NCBI RefSeq assembly: GCF_007655005.1
Contig: NZ_SZVW01000008.1
Span: 248,001 to 312,000 of the forward strand
Reading direction: 5' to 3'
Length of the DNA: 64,000 nt
Source of the DNA: Streptomyces tibetensis
GTDB lineage: Bacteria > Actinomycetota > Actinomycetes > Streptomycetales > Streptomycetaceae
The position numbers and the translations under genes were made by a program. Positions 42,131 to 53,700 of this stretch are shown here, piece after piece (the stretch's first letter is position 1; each line of letters begins with the position of its first letter). Under the pieces are notes generated by a model. It saw only the letters and a list, made by a program, of their open reading frames with translations. It had not been told where the DNA came from and searched no databases.

Positions 42131-43054
42131 TCCTGCGGTTCCCGAACATCATCTGTACGGCGTGGTCGCGGGCTCGGAGCCGTACCTTGATCACGTCCTA
42201 CTCCGTAATCACCTTCGCCGGCGGCCCGATGAAGTCCAGCGCTACAGCGCGTTGAAGCTGACCCTGGCCCGGTCGTTCCCTGCCGACAGCGAGGGTGGGG
42301 CGGCCTGCTCGGCGGCGAAGAGCGCTTCGGTGGAGGAGCTGCTCGCGCCGTCCTACGCGGCGAGCGCCGCCGGTGCGTCGACGGCCTTGCCTGCGGGGTC
42401 GACCAGGGTCCAGTCCAGGTAGCGCGCGCCGGGCAGGGAAGTCGCGTGGGTGCGCGGTACCGCATGGCGCAGGCCGTAACGACCGTCCAGCGGCGTCCAG
42501 TCGACGATCCAGGGACGGGCGTGTCATGCCAGGTCAGGCCTTCACGGTCCGGGGGAGTCCGCACAGTTGGCGAGACCTGTGTGAAAGCGCCGCGACGCTT
42601 CCTCGGCCTCCATTGTCGACGGCCGCTCGTCGGCCTCCAACTCGTTCGAAGGCGTGGCCGGGCTCGGCCGGGTTGTCGCGCGGGCGGCGGCGGTCACGCA
42701 CCCGTCTGCGCCCCGCCGATCCGGGTGGGAGAGGGCGCCGAGTCCTGACACGGCTCGGACCCTTCGAAACCTGCTCCACACCAGACCAAAAGCCTGGCTG
42801 GTCCGGAGGGAAGCGTGGACATGGTGGGCCGAAGTCCTCTAGCCTTGTCGGTGTACCGTCACGGTCGTCGATGTGACCCGACAGCGCGGCAACCATCGAC
42901 TTCTCCTGTTTCCGAGCTGTTGCCCCCGCTCGGCGTAGTGGCCTGCTGAAGCACACCCTGCGGGCCGAGGCGGCGACATCCCGCTACGGCATCGGCGCGG
43001 CAGCGCGCGCCCCAAGCCTGGCAGCCACCTGTTCAGGAAGGGGATTGCATTGTC
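42131..43054. other. Gene-poor region between IS remnant and the polysaccharide island
   Basis: About 900 bp with no intact gene. On the minus strand around 42240-42480 a frame reads protein-like (RYLDWTLVDPAGKAVDAPAALAA) but is interrupted by stops, so it may be debris of the same or another mobile gene. GC skew and codon usage differ from the neighbouring genes. The promoter for the gene at 43055 must lie near the end; GGAAGGGGA at 43036-43044 is its RBS region. Confidence 0.5.
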
Positions 43055-45901
43055 ATGTTCATGAAAATCAAGAAGAGGGCTGCGGTCGCGCGTTGGCAGG
43101 CCATCGGTTCGGCTCTGCTCCTGATCGCGGCCGCTATCGTCGCGTCCTTATCCAGTGCGCCCCCGGCCTCGGCGCACCCGATCAACGCCGCCGACTTCCA
43201 GCAGGTTCAACTCGCCCGCGGGGTCGCGGAGGTCGGTGAGCCGATGTCGCTGGCCGTCCTCGCCGACCGGTCGGTGCTGCACACCGCTCGCAACGGGACC
43301 GTGCGCCGCACGGATGCGGGCGGCAACACCAAGGTGATCGGCAACATCCCCGTGTACGCGCACGACGAGGACGGCCTGCAGGGCATCGGCATCGACCCGG
43401 GGTTCGCCACCAACCGGCACATCTACCTCTACTACGCCCCGCCGCTGTCCACACCAGGCGGCGACGCACCGACCACCGGCAGCAACTGGTCGGCGTGGCA
43501 GGGCGTCAACCGGCTTTCCCGGTTCACGCTCAACGCCGATTTCACGATCAACCAGTCCAGCAAAGTGGACATCCTCGATGTGGCGGCCGACCGAGGTACC
43601 TGCTGCCACGCCGGCGGAGACATCGACTTCGACGCGGCGGGCAACCTGTACCTGTCCACCGGCGACGACACCAACCCGTTCGAGTCCGCCGGATATTCCC
43701 CACTCGACGAACGGACCAACCGCAACCCGGCCTTCGACGCGCAGCGCACCGCCGCCAACACCAACGACCTGCGCGGCAAGATCCTCCGGATCAAGGTGAA
43801 CGAGAACGGGTCGTACTCGATCCCGGCAGGCAACCTGTTCCCGCCCGGCACGGCCAGGACCCGGGCGGAGATCTACGCGATGGGCCTGCGCAACCCGTTC
43901 CGGATGAGCGTCGACAAGGCCACCGGCGTCGTCTACGTCGGCGACTACGGCCCCGATGCCGGCAACACCTCGACGCGCGGGCCGCAGGGCCAGGTCGAGT
44001 TCAACCGCGTCACGGGCCCGGGCAACTACGGCTGGCCCTACTGCACCGGCACGAACACGAGCTCCGAGACGTACGCCGAGTGGGACTTCGCCACCAACAC
44101 GGCAGGCGCGAAGTACAACTGCACGGGCGGGCCGACGAACAACTCGCCCCACAACACCGGCTTGAGCACCCTGCCCCCCGCCAAGGCCGCCTGGATCCGT
44201 TACGGCGGAGACGCCGGCAGCCCGCCGGCGTTCGGCGGCGGCTCGGAGTCGCCGATGGCGGGCCCGGTGTACCGCTACGACCCCGCCGTCACCGCGCCCA
44301 CGAAGTTCCCCCAGTCGTTCGACGGGCAGTTCTTCGCCACGGAGTTCGGCCGCGGCTGGATCAAGCCGATCCACCTCGACGCCGACGGCTCCCCGGGGAC
44401 CATCGACAGCTTCCCCTGGACCGGCAAGCAGGTGATCGACTCCGCGTTCGGACCGGACGGCTCCTACTACGTGCTGGACTACGGCTCCGGGTTCTACCAG
44501 GGCGACCAGTACTCCGCCCTGTACCGCTTCGACTACGTCGGCGCCGGCAACCGCGCGCCCACGGCGGTGGCCGGCGCCAACCGGACCTCCGGCACGGCAC
44601 CGCTGACCGTGACGTTCTCCTCGGCAGGCTCGTCCGACCCCGAGGGCGGGGCACTGACCTATACGTGGAGCTTCGGTGACGGCACCAGCTCCACCGCCGC
44701 CAACCCGACGAAGACGTACAGCACGAACGGCGAATACACGGCCACGCTGACCGTGCGCGACCCACAGGGTGCCACCGGCACCGCCGACGTGCGGATCACG
44801 GTCGGCAACACCTCGCCGACCGTGACCATCAACAGCCCCGCCGCGGGGGAGATCTTCGCCTTCGGCGACACCGTGCCGTTCAGTGTCACCGTGACGGATC
44901 CGGAGGACGGCACGGTCGACTGCGCCAAGGTCAAGATGACGTACATCGTCGGGCACGACAGTCATGGCCACCCGGTCACCTCGAAGACCGGTTGCTCCGG
45001 CACCATCACCATCCCGGTCGACGGTGAACACGACGACGCGGCGAACATCTTCGGGGTCTTCGACGCCGAGTACACCGACAACGACGGGCTCACCACGCAC
45101 ACGCAGCACACCCTGCAGCCGAAGCACCGGCAGGCCGAGCACTACAAGACATCGTCCGGCATCACCACCTACGACAAGTCGACCGCCGAGGGCGGCAAGT
45201 CCGTCGGTGACATCGAGAACGGCGACTGGATCGCCTTCGAGCCGTACAAGCTGAGCAACGCCACGTCGTTCAGCGCCCGGGTGTCGTCAGCCGGCGCGGG
45301 CGGCACGGTGCAGGTCCGGGCCGGCTCGCCGACCGGCACCGTCCTCGGCTCCGCCACCGTCCCGGTCACCGGCTCGTGGACGAACTTCACCACCGTGAGC
45401 GGCTCGGTCTCCGGCGCACCGGCCGGCACCACCACCCTCTACCTGACCTTTGCCGGCGGCTCCGGATTCCTCTTCGACGTCGACGCGTTCACCTTCAATC
45501 CCGGCGGCGGACCGACCCCCGGCGCGGGTCCGGTCGTGGGGCTCGCGGGTAAGTGTCTGGATGTCCGTGACGGCAGTTCGGCGGACGGGACGGCGGTGCA
45601 GATCTCGTCGTGCACGAGTTCGGCGGGGCAGCGGTGGACGGTGACGCCGGGGTCGACGGTCAAGGCGTTGGGCAAGTGCCTGGACGTCAGCGGCAACAGC
45701 ACGGCGGACGGGGCGAAGGTCCAGCTGTGGTCCTGCAACGGTGGTGCCAACCAGAACTGGCAGGCGTCCCCGGACGGGTCGCTGCGGAATCCGCAGTCGG
45801 GCAAGTGCCTGGATGTGTCGGGCGCCAACTCCTCGGACGGCATCCTCGTGCACCTGTGGTCCTGTCACGGCGGCACCAACCAGAAATGGACCCTGCCCTG
45901 A
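43055..45901 (+). CDS. Secreted sorbosone/glucose-dehydrogenase-like protein with PKD, CBM6-type and ricin modules
   Basis: A 948-residue secreted multi-domain protein: signal peptide (about residues 1-41, ending PPASA-HP); a GSDH/PQQ-type six-bladed propeller (about 45-490) with GLQGIGIDPGF, GDIDFDAAGNLYLSTGDD, NTNDLRGKILRIK, EIYAMGLRNPFRMS and GPGNYGWPYC; a PKD domain (TYTWSFGDGTSSTAANPTK, near 540); a further beta-sandwich (TVTINSPAAGEIFAFGD); a CBM6-like module; and a C-terminal ricin-type (CBM13) trefoil with repeated QxW motifs. Such enzymes oxidise sugars, usually with PQQ and Ca2+, outside the cell. It overlaps the ThuA gene region by a base, starting a short operon. Confidence 0.87.
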   Translation: MFMKIKKRAAVARWQAIGSALLLIAAAIVASLSSAPPASAHPINAADFQQVQLARGVAEVGEPMSLAVLADRSVLHTARNGTVRRTDAGGNTKVIGNIPVYAHDEDGLQGIGIDPGFATNRHIYLYYAPPLSTPGGDAPTTGSNWSAWQGVNRLSRFTLNADFTINQSSKVDILDVAADRGTCCHAGGDIDFDAAGNLYLSTGDDTNPFESAGYSPLDERTNRNPAFDAQRTAANTNDLRGKILRIKVNENGSYSIPAGNLFPPGTARTRAEIYAMGLRNPFRMSVDKATGVVYVGDYGPDAGNTSTRGPQGQVEFNRVTGPGNYGWPYCTGTNTSSETYAEWDFATNTAGAKYNCTGGPTNNSPHNTGLSTLPPAKAAWIRYGGDAGSPPAFGGGSESPMAGPVYRYDPAVTAPTKFPQSFDGQFFATEFGRGWIKPIHLDADGSPGTIDSFPWTGKQVIDSAFGPDGSYYVLDYGSGFYQGDQYSALYRFDYVGAGNRAPTAVAGANRTSGTAPLTVTFSSAGSSDPEGGALTYTWSFGDGTSSTAANPTKTYSTNGEYTATLTVRDPQGATGTADVRITVGNTSPTVTINSPAAGEIFAFGDTVPFSVTVTDPEDGTVDCAKVKMTYIVGHDSHGHPVTSKTGCSGTITIPVDGEHDDAANIFGVFDAEYTDNDGLTTHTQHTLQPKHRQAEHYKTSSGITTYDKSTAEGGKSVGDIENGDWIAFEPYKLSNATSFSARVSSAGAGGTVQVRAGSPTGTVLGSATVPVTGSWTNFTTVSGSVSGAPAGTTTLYLTFAGGSGFLFDVDAFTFNPGGGPTPGAGPVVGLAGKCLDVRDGSSADGTAVQISSCTSSAGQRWTVTPGSTVKALGKCLDVSGNSTADGAKVQLWSCNGGANQNWQASPDGSLRNPQSGKCLDVSGANSSDGILVHLWSCHGGTNQKWTLP
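45531..45901. repeat. 371-bp direct repeat, copy 1 (ricin module)
   Basis: This ricin-encoding segment aligns without gaps to 47273-47643 at an offset of 1742 bp, with scattered substitutions and both copies ending at their gene's stop. The likeness extends to silent positions, so it is a recent duplication or gene conversion. Confidence 0.85.
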
Positions 45902-45930
45902 TGCCGGTCACCAAGAAGGGAGCGACGCAC

Positions 45931-47643
45931 ATGCGCAGACGGCCCCGAACCCTGCTCGGTGGGGCGGCCACGGCACTCGCCACCCTGGTCCTCCTCGGAC
46001 AGCCCCACCCCGTCCATGCCGCGGACACGTCGTACGACGTCCTCGTGTTCTCCAGGACGGCCGGTTTCCGGCACGACTCGATCCCGGCAGGAATCCAGGC
46101 CATCCGCGACCTCGGAGCCGCGAACAGCTTCACGGTGACGGCCACGGAGGACGGCAACCACTTCACGACCGGCAATCTGAGCCGCTACGAGGCGGTGATC
46201 TTCCTCAACACCACCGGCGACGTCCTGAATGACGCCCAGCAGTCGGCGTTCCAGTCGTACATCGGCTCGGGCGGCGGCTTCGTCGGCGTCCACTCGGCCG
46301 CGGACACGGAGTACAACTGGCCGTTCTACGGCGACCTGGTCGGGGCCTACTTCGCCTCGCACCCCGCTGTCCAGCAGGCCAACGTCAAGGTGGAGGAGCG
46401 GGCGCACGCGGCGACCGCCCACCTGCCGCAGACCTGGACCCGCACCGACGAGTGGTACAACTTCCGGACCAACCCCCGCACCACCGCGCGCGTGCTCACC
46501 ACGCTGGACGAGTCGTCGTACTCGGGTGGCTCGATGGGAGCCGACCACCCGCACAGCTGGTGCAAGACCCACGCGGGTGGCCGGTCCTTCTACACCGGCG
46601 GCGGGCACAGCCAGGCGTCGTACGCGGAGCCGGCGTTACGGGCGCACCTGCTCGGTGGCATCCGGTACGCGGCGGGCCGGACCAAGGCCGACTGCCGGCC
46701 CGAGACCGGCTATACGCCCCTCTACAACGGCTCGGCCACCGGCTGGTCGCAGGCCGGCCCGGGCGGCTTCACCAACTCGGACGCCACCCTCGCCTCGTAC
46801 GGCGGCATGGGCATGCTCTGGTACAGCGCCCGGCAGTTCACCGACTACTCGCTGAAGCTGGACTGGAAGATGCCCGGCGACGACAACTCCGGTGTGATCG
46901 TGGGCTTCCCACCCACGAACGACCCGTCGTCGGCACTGGACAACGGCTACGAGGTCCAGATCGACGCCACCGACGCGCCCGACCGCACGACCGGCTCGAT
47001 CTACGCCGTCAAGGCCCCGGACACGGCGGCACGGGACGCGGCGCTCAATCCGCCGGGCGAGTGGAACACCTTCGAGCTGCTGGTGGAGGGGGAGCGGCTT
47101 CAGGTCTGGCTCAACGGCGTGAAGATCAATGACTTCACCAACACCGACCCCGCCCGCTCGCTCGCAGGCCACGTCGGCATCCAGAACCACGGCACGGGGG
47201 ACGACGTGTCGTTCCGCAACGTCCGGATCAAGGAGCTGGGCGGCAGCCCGCCACCCACCCCCGGCGTGGGCCCGGTCGTGGGGCTCGCGAACAAGTGCCT
47301 GGATGCCCGTAACGGCAGTTCGGCGGACGGGACGTCGGTGCAGATCTCGTCGTGCAGGGGCTCGGCGGGGCAGCGGTGGACGGTGACGCCGGGGTCGACG
47401 GTCAAGGCGTTGGGCAAGTGCCTGGACGTCAGCGGTGGCAGTACGGCGGACGGGGCGAGAGTCGTCCTGTGGTCCTGCAACGATGGTGCCAACCAGAACT
47501 GGCAGGCGTCCCCGGACGGGTCGCTGCGGAATCCGCGCTCGGGCAAGTGCCTGGACGTGTCGGGCGCCAACTCCTCGGACGGCACCCTCGTGAACCTGTG
47601 GTCCTGCCACGGCGGGGCCAACCAGAAATGGACCCTGCCCTGA
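45931..47643 (+). CDS. Secreted ThuA-like protein with DUF1080 and ricin modules
   Basis: A 570-residue secreted protein. After the signal peptide (MRRRPRTLLGG... to about VHAADT) comes a ThuA domain (trehalose-utilisation family, a glutamine-amidotransferase-like fold), VLVFSRTAGFRHDSIPAG, GGFVGVHSAADTEYNWPFYG, MGADHPHSWCKTHAGGRSFYTGGGH; then a DUF1080 (3-keto-disaccharide hydrolase-like concanavalin fold) region, DYSLKLDWKMPGDDNSGVIVG and GHVGIQNHG; then a CBM13 trefoil. I chose ATG 45931 because GGGAG lies 8 bp upstream; ATG 45901 also overlaps the previous stop. Proposed role: processing of oxidised sugars released by the neighbouring dehydrogenase (inference). Confidence 0.86.
   Translation: MRRRPRTLLGGAATALATLVLLGQPHPVHAADTSYDVLVFSRTAGFRHDSIPAGIQAIRDLGAANSFTVTATEDGNHFTTGNLSRYEAVIFLNTTGDVLNDAQQSAFQSYIGSGGGFVGVHSAADTEYNWPFYGDLVGAYFASHPAVQQANVKVEERAHAATAHLPQTWTRTDEWYNFRTNPRTTARVLTTLDESSYSGGSMGADHPHSWCKTHAGGRSFYTGGGHSQASYAEPALRAHLLGGIRYAAGRTKADCRPETGYTPLYNGSATGWSQAGPGGFTNSDATLASYGGMGMLWYSARQFTDYSLKLDWKMPGDDNSGVIVGFPPTNDPSSALDNGYEVQIDATDAPDRTTGSIYAVKAPDTAARDAALNPPGEWNTFELLVEGERLQVWLNGVKINDFTNTDPARSLAGHVGIQNHGTGDDVSFRNVRIKELGGSPPPTPGVGPVVGLANKCLDARNGSSADGTSVQISSCRGSAGQRWTVTPGSTVKALGKCLDVSGGSTADGARVVLWSCNDGANQNWQASPDGSLRNPRSGKCLDVSGANSSDGTLVNLWSCHGGANQKWTLP
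47273..47643. repeat. 371-bp direct repeat, copy 2 (ricin module)
   Basis: Second copy of the ricin-coding segment at 45531-45901, in the same orientation, ending at the stop of the ThuA gene. Confidence 0.85.
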
Positions 47644-47662
47644 GCTGACGCGGCACGCCGAA

Positions 47663-47691
47663 AGGGCCACCTCCCCACGGGAGGTGGCCCT
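47663..47691. terminator. Bidirectional terminator between convergent genes
   Basis: AGGGCCACCTCCC and GGGAGGTGGCCCT form a perfect 13-bp stem with a CAC loop, 20 bp past the stop of the ThuA gene and 10 bp before the stop of the leftward esterase gene. Placement and strength fit a shared terminator. Confidence 0.9.
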
Positions 47692-47700
47692 CTCGTGCGT

Positions 47701-49032
47701 CTAGGCGCGCGCCCAGCGCTGGTTGGCGCCGTCGTGGCAGCTCCACACGACGACCGCGGAGCCGTTGGCGGTGCTCGCTCCGTTGACGTCCAGGCACAAC
47801 CCGCTCTGAGCGTTGCGGATCGTGCCGTTGCTGTTGAGGGCCCACTGCTGGTTGGCGCCACCGTTGCAGTCCTGGATCTGCACCCGCGTGCCGGCGGCGG
47901 CGTCGGTGGGAACGTTCAGGCACTTGCCCAACACCTGCAGCGCCTGACCGTTCTGGGTGAACTGCTGGTTGGCGTTGCCATGGCAGTCCCAGATGATCAT
48001 CGGTGTGCCGTTGGCCGCGTTGGCGCCGTTGACGTCCAGGCACCGGCTCGAACCCTCGTTGCGCAGCCGGAACGTGGTCGGGTTCGGCGGGGTGGGCGTC
48101 GTGTCGTCGAACTGCGTGAAGAAGTTCCACACCACCGCCCGCGTCCACGACCTCTCACCCGGCTCGTAGTCGCCGGGTGATCCATCGACAGGACCCGGCG
48201 TATGGCCCGCGTCGAACGCGGCCCATGCCACGGGGTACCCGGCGCGGCACCCCGAGTAGGTCGTGACGACATGCGTGAGGCTGCCACGTGCCGGCTCCGG
48301 CGGGTTCTGGGGAGTGCAGCCGTTGTTCCGCACGAACCTGTCACGCAGCGAGCGGCCTGTCGAGATCGGGAGCACCGGGTCCCGCAAGCCGTGCAGTCCG
48401 ATGTAGGCGACCGGCTGGGTGCCGCCGTCGCACCCGCTCAACTGCCCGCCCGCGTAGACGGCGACCGCGCGGAACACTGTCGGCCGGGCGCACGCGAGTG
48501 CGAAACTCATGCCGCCTCCGTAGCTGAAACCCCCGGCGAAGCGCTGGTTCGTGTCGACACACAGGCCCGCGTCGATCTGCCTGATCATGTCGTCCACGAA
48601 GGTCAGATCCTGGCCATTGGAGTTGGCCCAGCCATTCCCGAGGCCCTGGGGCGCGACGAAGATCGTGCTGTCGTTCGAGATCGCCCGCAGGCCGTAGTAC
48701 GACCAGGGGTATCCGCTGGTTCCGCCCGAGTCGACGTCGCCTGCGGTGCCGCCGTTCCAGTGGAAACCGAAGACCACTCGGTAGGGGCGGTTGTTGTCGT
48801 AGTTGGCGGGCACCCTCAGGATGTAGTTCCGCGTCCTGCCGCTGCTCTGGATCGAGCGCGGACCACTCGACAGCGTGGGGGGCTTGCCACATCCGGCGCT
48901 CGCGGCGAGGGAGGGGGCCTCGGCGGCGGCGGATGTCAGCGTGATGCCGCTGATGCCGGCCACGGCGAGTAAGAACGTGGTGGCCACGGCGATCAGCGTG
49001 CGCCATCGGTGACGATTGCTGCCTTGTCGCAT
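47701..49032 (-). CDS. Secreted CE1-type esterase (feruloyl/acetyl-xylan esterase or PHB depolymerase-like) with ricin module
   Basis: A 443-residue secreted enzyme: signal peptide (about 1-38, ending SAAAEAPS), an alpha/beta hydrolase domain (NYILRVPANYDNNRPYRVVFGFHW, APQGLGNGWANS, nucleophile Ser in FAGGFSYGGGMSFALACA, catalytic His late in FDAGHTPGPVDG), and a C-terminal CBM13 trefoil (three QxW repeats). The family hydrolyses feruloyl or acetyl esters on xylan, or polyesters. Choosing ATG 49032 over the adjacent GTG fits the GGAG spacing. It is 30 bp downstream of the GH54 gene on the same strand, suggesting an operon acting on arabinoxylan. Confidence 0.86.
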   Translation of the reverse strand: MRQGSNRHRWRTLIAVATTFLLAVAGISGITLTSAAAEAPSLAASAGCGKPPTLSSGPRSIQSSGRTRNYILRVPANYDNNRPYRVVFGFHWNGGTAGDVDSGGTSGYPWSYYGLRAISNDSTIFVAPQGLGNGWANSNGQDLTFVDDMIRQIDAGLCVDTNQRFAGGFSYGGGMSFALACARPTVFRAVAVYAGGQLSGCDGGTQPVAYIGLHGLRDPVLPISTGRSLRDRFVRNNGCTPQNPPEPARGSLTHVVTTYSGCRAGYPVAWAAFDAGHTPGPVDGSPGDYEPGERSWTRAVVWNFFTQFDDTTPTPPNPTTFRLRNEGSSRCLDVNGANAANGTPMIIWDCHGNANQQFTQNGQALQVLGKCLNVPTDAAAGTRVQIQDCNGGANQQWALNSNGTIRNAQSGLCLDVNGASTANGSAVVVWSCHDGANQRWARA

Positions 49033-49062
49033 CACGTTTCTCCATTCATGGATGTAGCGGAC

Positions 49063-50703
<1,641 letters not shown>

Positions 50704-50765
50704 TCACCTGTTCGTAGGGAGGGATGCCCGGCGCGCGACCGCGCCGGGCATCCCGTGCGGACGGG

Positions 50766-53700
50766 CTATACGGCGGTGAACCGCCACTGTTGGTTGGTGC
50801 CGCCGTGGCAGCTCCACTGCAGGAGCCGTGCGCCGTCGGCCGTCGAGCCGCCGTTGACGTCGACGCACAGTCCGCTGGGGAGGCTTTTCACCGTGTACAC
50901 GCCTGCCGTGGTGGTCGGTGTGACGAGGAACTTCTGCGGGTTGCCGTTGTCGCAGGTGGACTGCTGAAGGAACGCGCCCTGGGCGGTGGACCCGCCCGTG
51001 ACGGCGAGGCACTTGCCGCTGTGCACCGCTTTCAGGTGCACGGCGCCGCCACCGGCGTCGACGGCCTGCCACTTCTGGTTGTTGCCGCCGGTGGCCGCCC
51101 ACTGGACGACCTGGGCGCCGTCAGCGGTCGAGGCGCCATCGACGTCCACGAATTTGCCGCTGTGCTGCGCTGCGACCGTCCAGGTCCGACCGGCGACGCC
51201 ACCACCGCCGCCGCTGCCGGGTTCGCCGACCCCGTTGCCGCCGAAGGTCAGTGAGTCGAGGTCGAACCAGTTGTTCGAAGTGCCCTTGAACACCAGGTAG
51301 AGCGGGTGTGAGCCGGCGAGATCGGCGGTGTTCACCGCCGGCGTGGACTGGTAGGTGTTCCAGCCACCGGTGCTGGGCACCGGTGTCGTGGCCAGGAGTG
51401 TGCCGGTCGGGGAGTCGGCGCGCAGTTCGATCGATCCGCCGCCGCTCGGCGACGACAGGCGGTAGCGCACGCTCGTGATGCCCGACAGGCTCATCGGTTT
51501 GAACGCGATCCAGTCACCGTCGGAGATGTCGCCGACCCGCTTGCCGCTCTCCGCGCCGGACTGCTCGACGATCTGCACACCCGACTGGTCCGTGTAGAAC
51601 TCGGCCTGCTTGTGCTTGGGCTGGAGGATCGCCTGGGCGTAGCCGGTGAGCGGGTTCGCACCGCCGGGGCCGCCGTCGTCGGTGTAGCGGGCGTTGAGGA
51701 CGTAGTACAGGTTGGCGCCCTCGGGGTGCCCGCCCAGCAGCGTCGTGTCGATGGTGCCCGAGCACCCCGGATGGTCCGTGGTCTCATGCTGGTGGTCGTC
51801 GTGGCCGAGGGCGGGGTTGACGAACACCTTGTCGCAGTCGATGGGCGCGCCGCCGGGGTCCGTGACGGACACCTTGTACGGGACGCGGTCGCCGAAGTCC
51901 AGCATGCCGCCGTTGGACGGAATGGTGATGGTGACGGTCGGTGCGGTGTTACCCACGGTGATCGGCACATTGGCGAAGGCTGTTTTACCGGTGTTGTCGG
52001 TGACCTTGAGCTGGGCGGTGTAGTTGCCGTTGGCGGTGTAGGTGTGTGACGGGTTGGCCGCCGTGGACGTGGTGCCGTCGCCGAACGTCCAGTGGTAGCC
52101 GAGCGTGCTGCCGGGATCCGGGTCCGTGGTCCCCGCGCTGCTGAACTGCACGTTCAGTGGCGCGTCCCCGTTGGTGGGTGCTCCGGTGGCTTTGGCGATC
52201 GGCGACCGTCCGCCGTGGTTGTAGTCGATGCGGTAGAGACCCGAGTCGTTGTTGCCACCGCCGAAGTTGTTGCCCCATTCGAGCAGGTACAGCGAGCCGT
52301 CGGGCCCGAACTCCATGTCCATCGGCTTGAGGAACTTGGCGGCGGGCATGAAGGGGTTGGTCCGGGTGACCGCGGTCGCGGAGTCGAAGTGGACCTCCTT
52401 GACGGTGTGGCGCGACCACTCGTAGAAGAAGTGGACCCCGTCGTAGTAGGGCGGGAACTTCGTATCGGACGGGTTCGCGGCGTTGTAGCGGTAGACCGGT
52501 CCGCCCATCGGCCCCGAGCCGCCGGAGCCGAGTTCGGGGAAGTTCGGCGAGACGCCGTAGCCGTACCACATGTTCGGCGCGACAATCGGCTTGAGGCTGG
52601 TCAGGCCGGTGTTGTTCGGCGAGTTGTTGACCGGCGCGTTGCAGTTGAACTTGGCTCCGACGACGCGGGTGTCCGGGTTGTAGGGCGCGTAGGCCTGGTT
52701 GTCGCCGTGGCAGAAGGGCCAGCCGTAGTTGCCCGGGGACTTGATGACGTTGAGCTCGACGAGCCCTTCGGGGCCGCGGTTGGTCGTGGGCGGGTTCCGG
52801 TCCGGGCCGTAGTCGGCGAGGTAGACCCACCCGTTCTCCGGGTCGATCGAGAAGCGGAACGGGTTGCGGAAGCCCATCGCGTAGATCTCGGGCCGGGTCT
52901 TCTCTGTGCCTTGCGGGTAGAGGTTGCCGGCCGGGACGGTGTAGCCGCCGCCCGCCGAAGGACGGATGCGCAGGAGCTTGCCCCGCAGGTCGTTGGTGTT
53001 GCCGGCGGTGCGGGCGGCGTCGAGGTTGGCCTTGCCCGGCCGCCAGTCCAGCGGGGCGTAGCCCTGCCAGTTGGAGTCGAGGTTCGGTGGGACGTCGTCC
53101 CCCGTGCCGATGTAGAGGTTCTTGTCGGGGCCGAACTCGATGTACCCGCCCGTGTGCCCGGGCTCGGCGAACGTGCGGTCCCGGGTCGCGGGGATGTCGA
53201 TGATCGTCACCTGGCTCGACATGTTCAGGGTGTCGCCGGTGAGCGTGAACCGGGAGACCCGGTTGATGTCGTTCGGGACTCCGGCGGGGGAGTGATACAG
53301 GTACACGTAGCCGTTGTCGGCGAAGTCCGGGTCGAGCGCCAGTCCGGTGAGGCCGTCCTCGCCGCCGGTGTAGACGCTGAGCGTGCCGGCTGTCACCGTT
53401 CTGTTCGTGGTCGGTTTGAAGATCTTCAGCTGCCCGGCCCGCTGGACGTAGAGCACCCGCCCGTCCGGGGCGACCGCGAGGGCCATCGGGTCCGCTGTGT
53501 TGTCGTCGAGGGTGCGCTTCTCGAAGTTGCTCCACACGGTGCCGCCGCAGTCGCCGGGCTCCTTGCCGGCCGCCCACTTGACGCCCCCGAGGACGTGGTT
53601 GCGGAAATGGGTCTCGCCGTAGGCCGCGCTGGTGTGCCCCATGCCGGTGGCCCACACGCGGCCGCCGCCGGTGTTGCGGCACCAGGAGATGGGGTGGTCC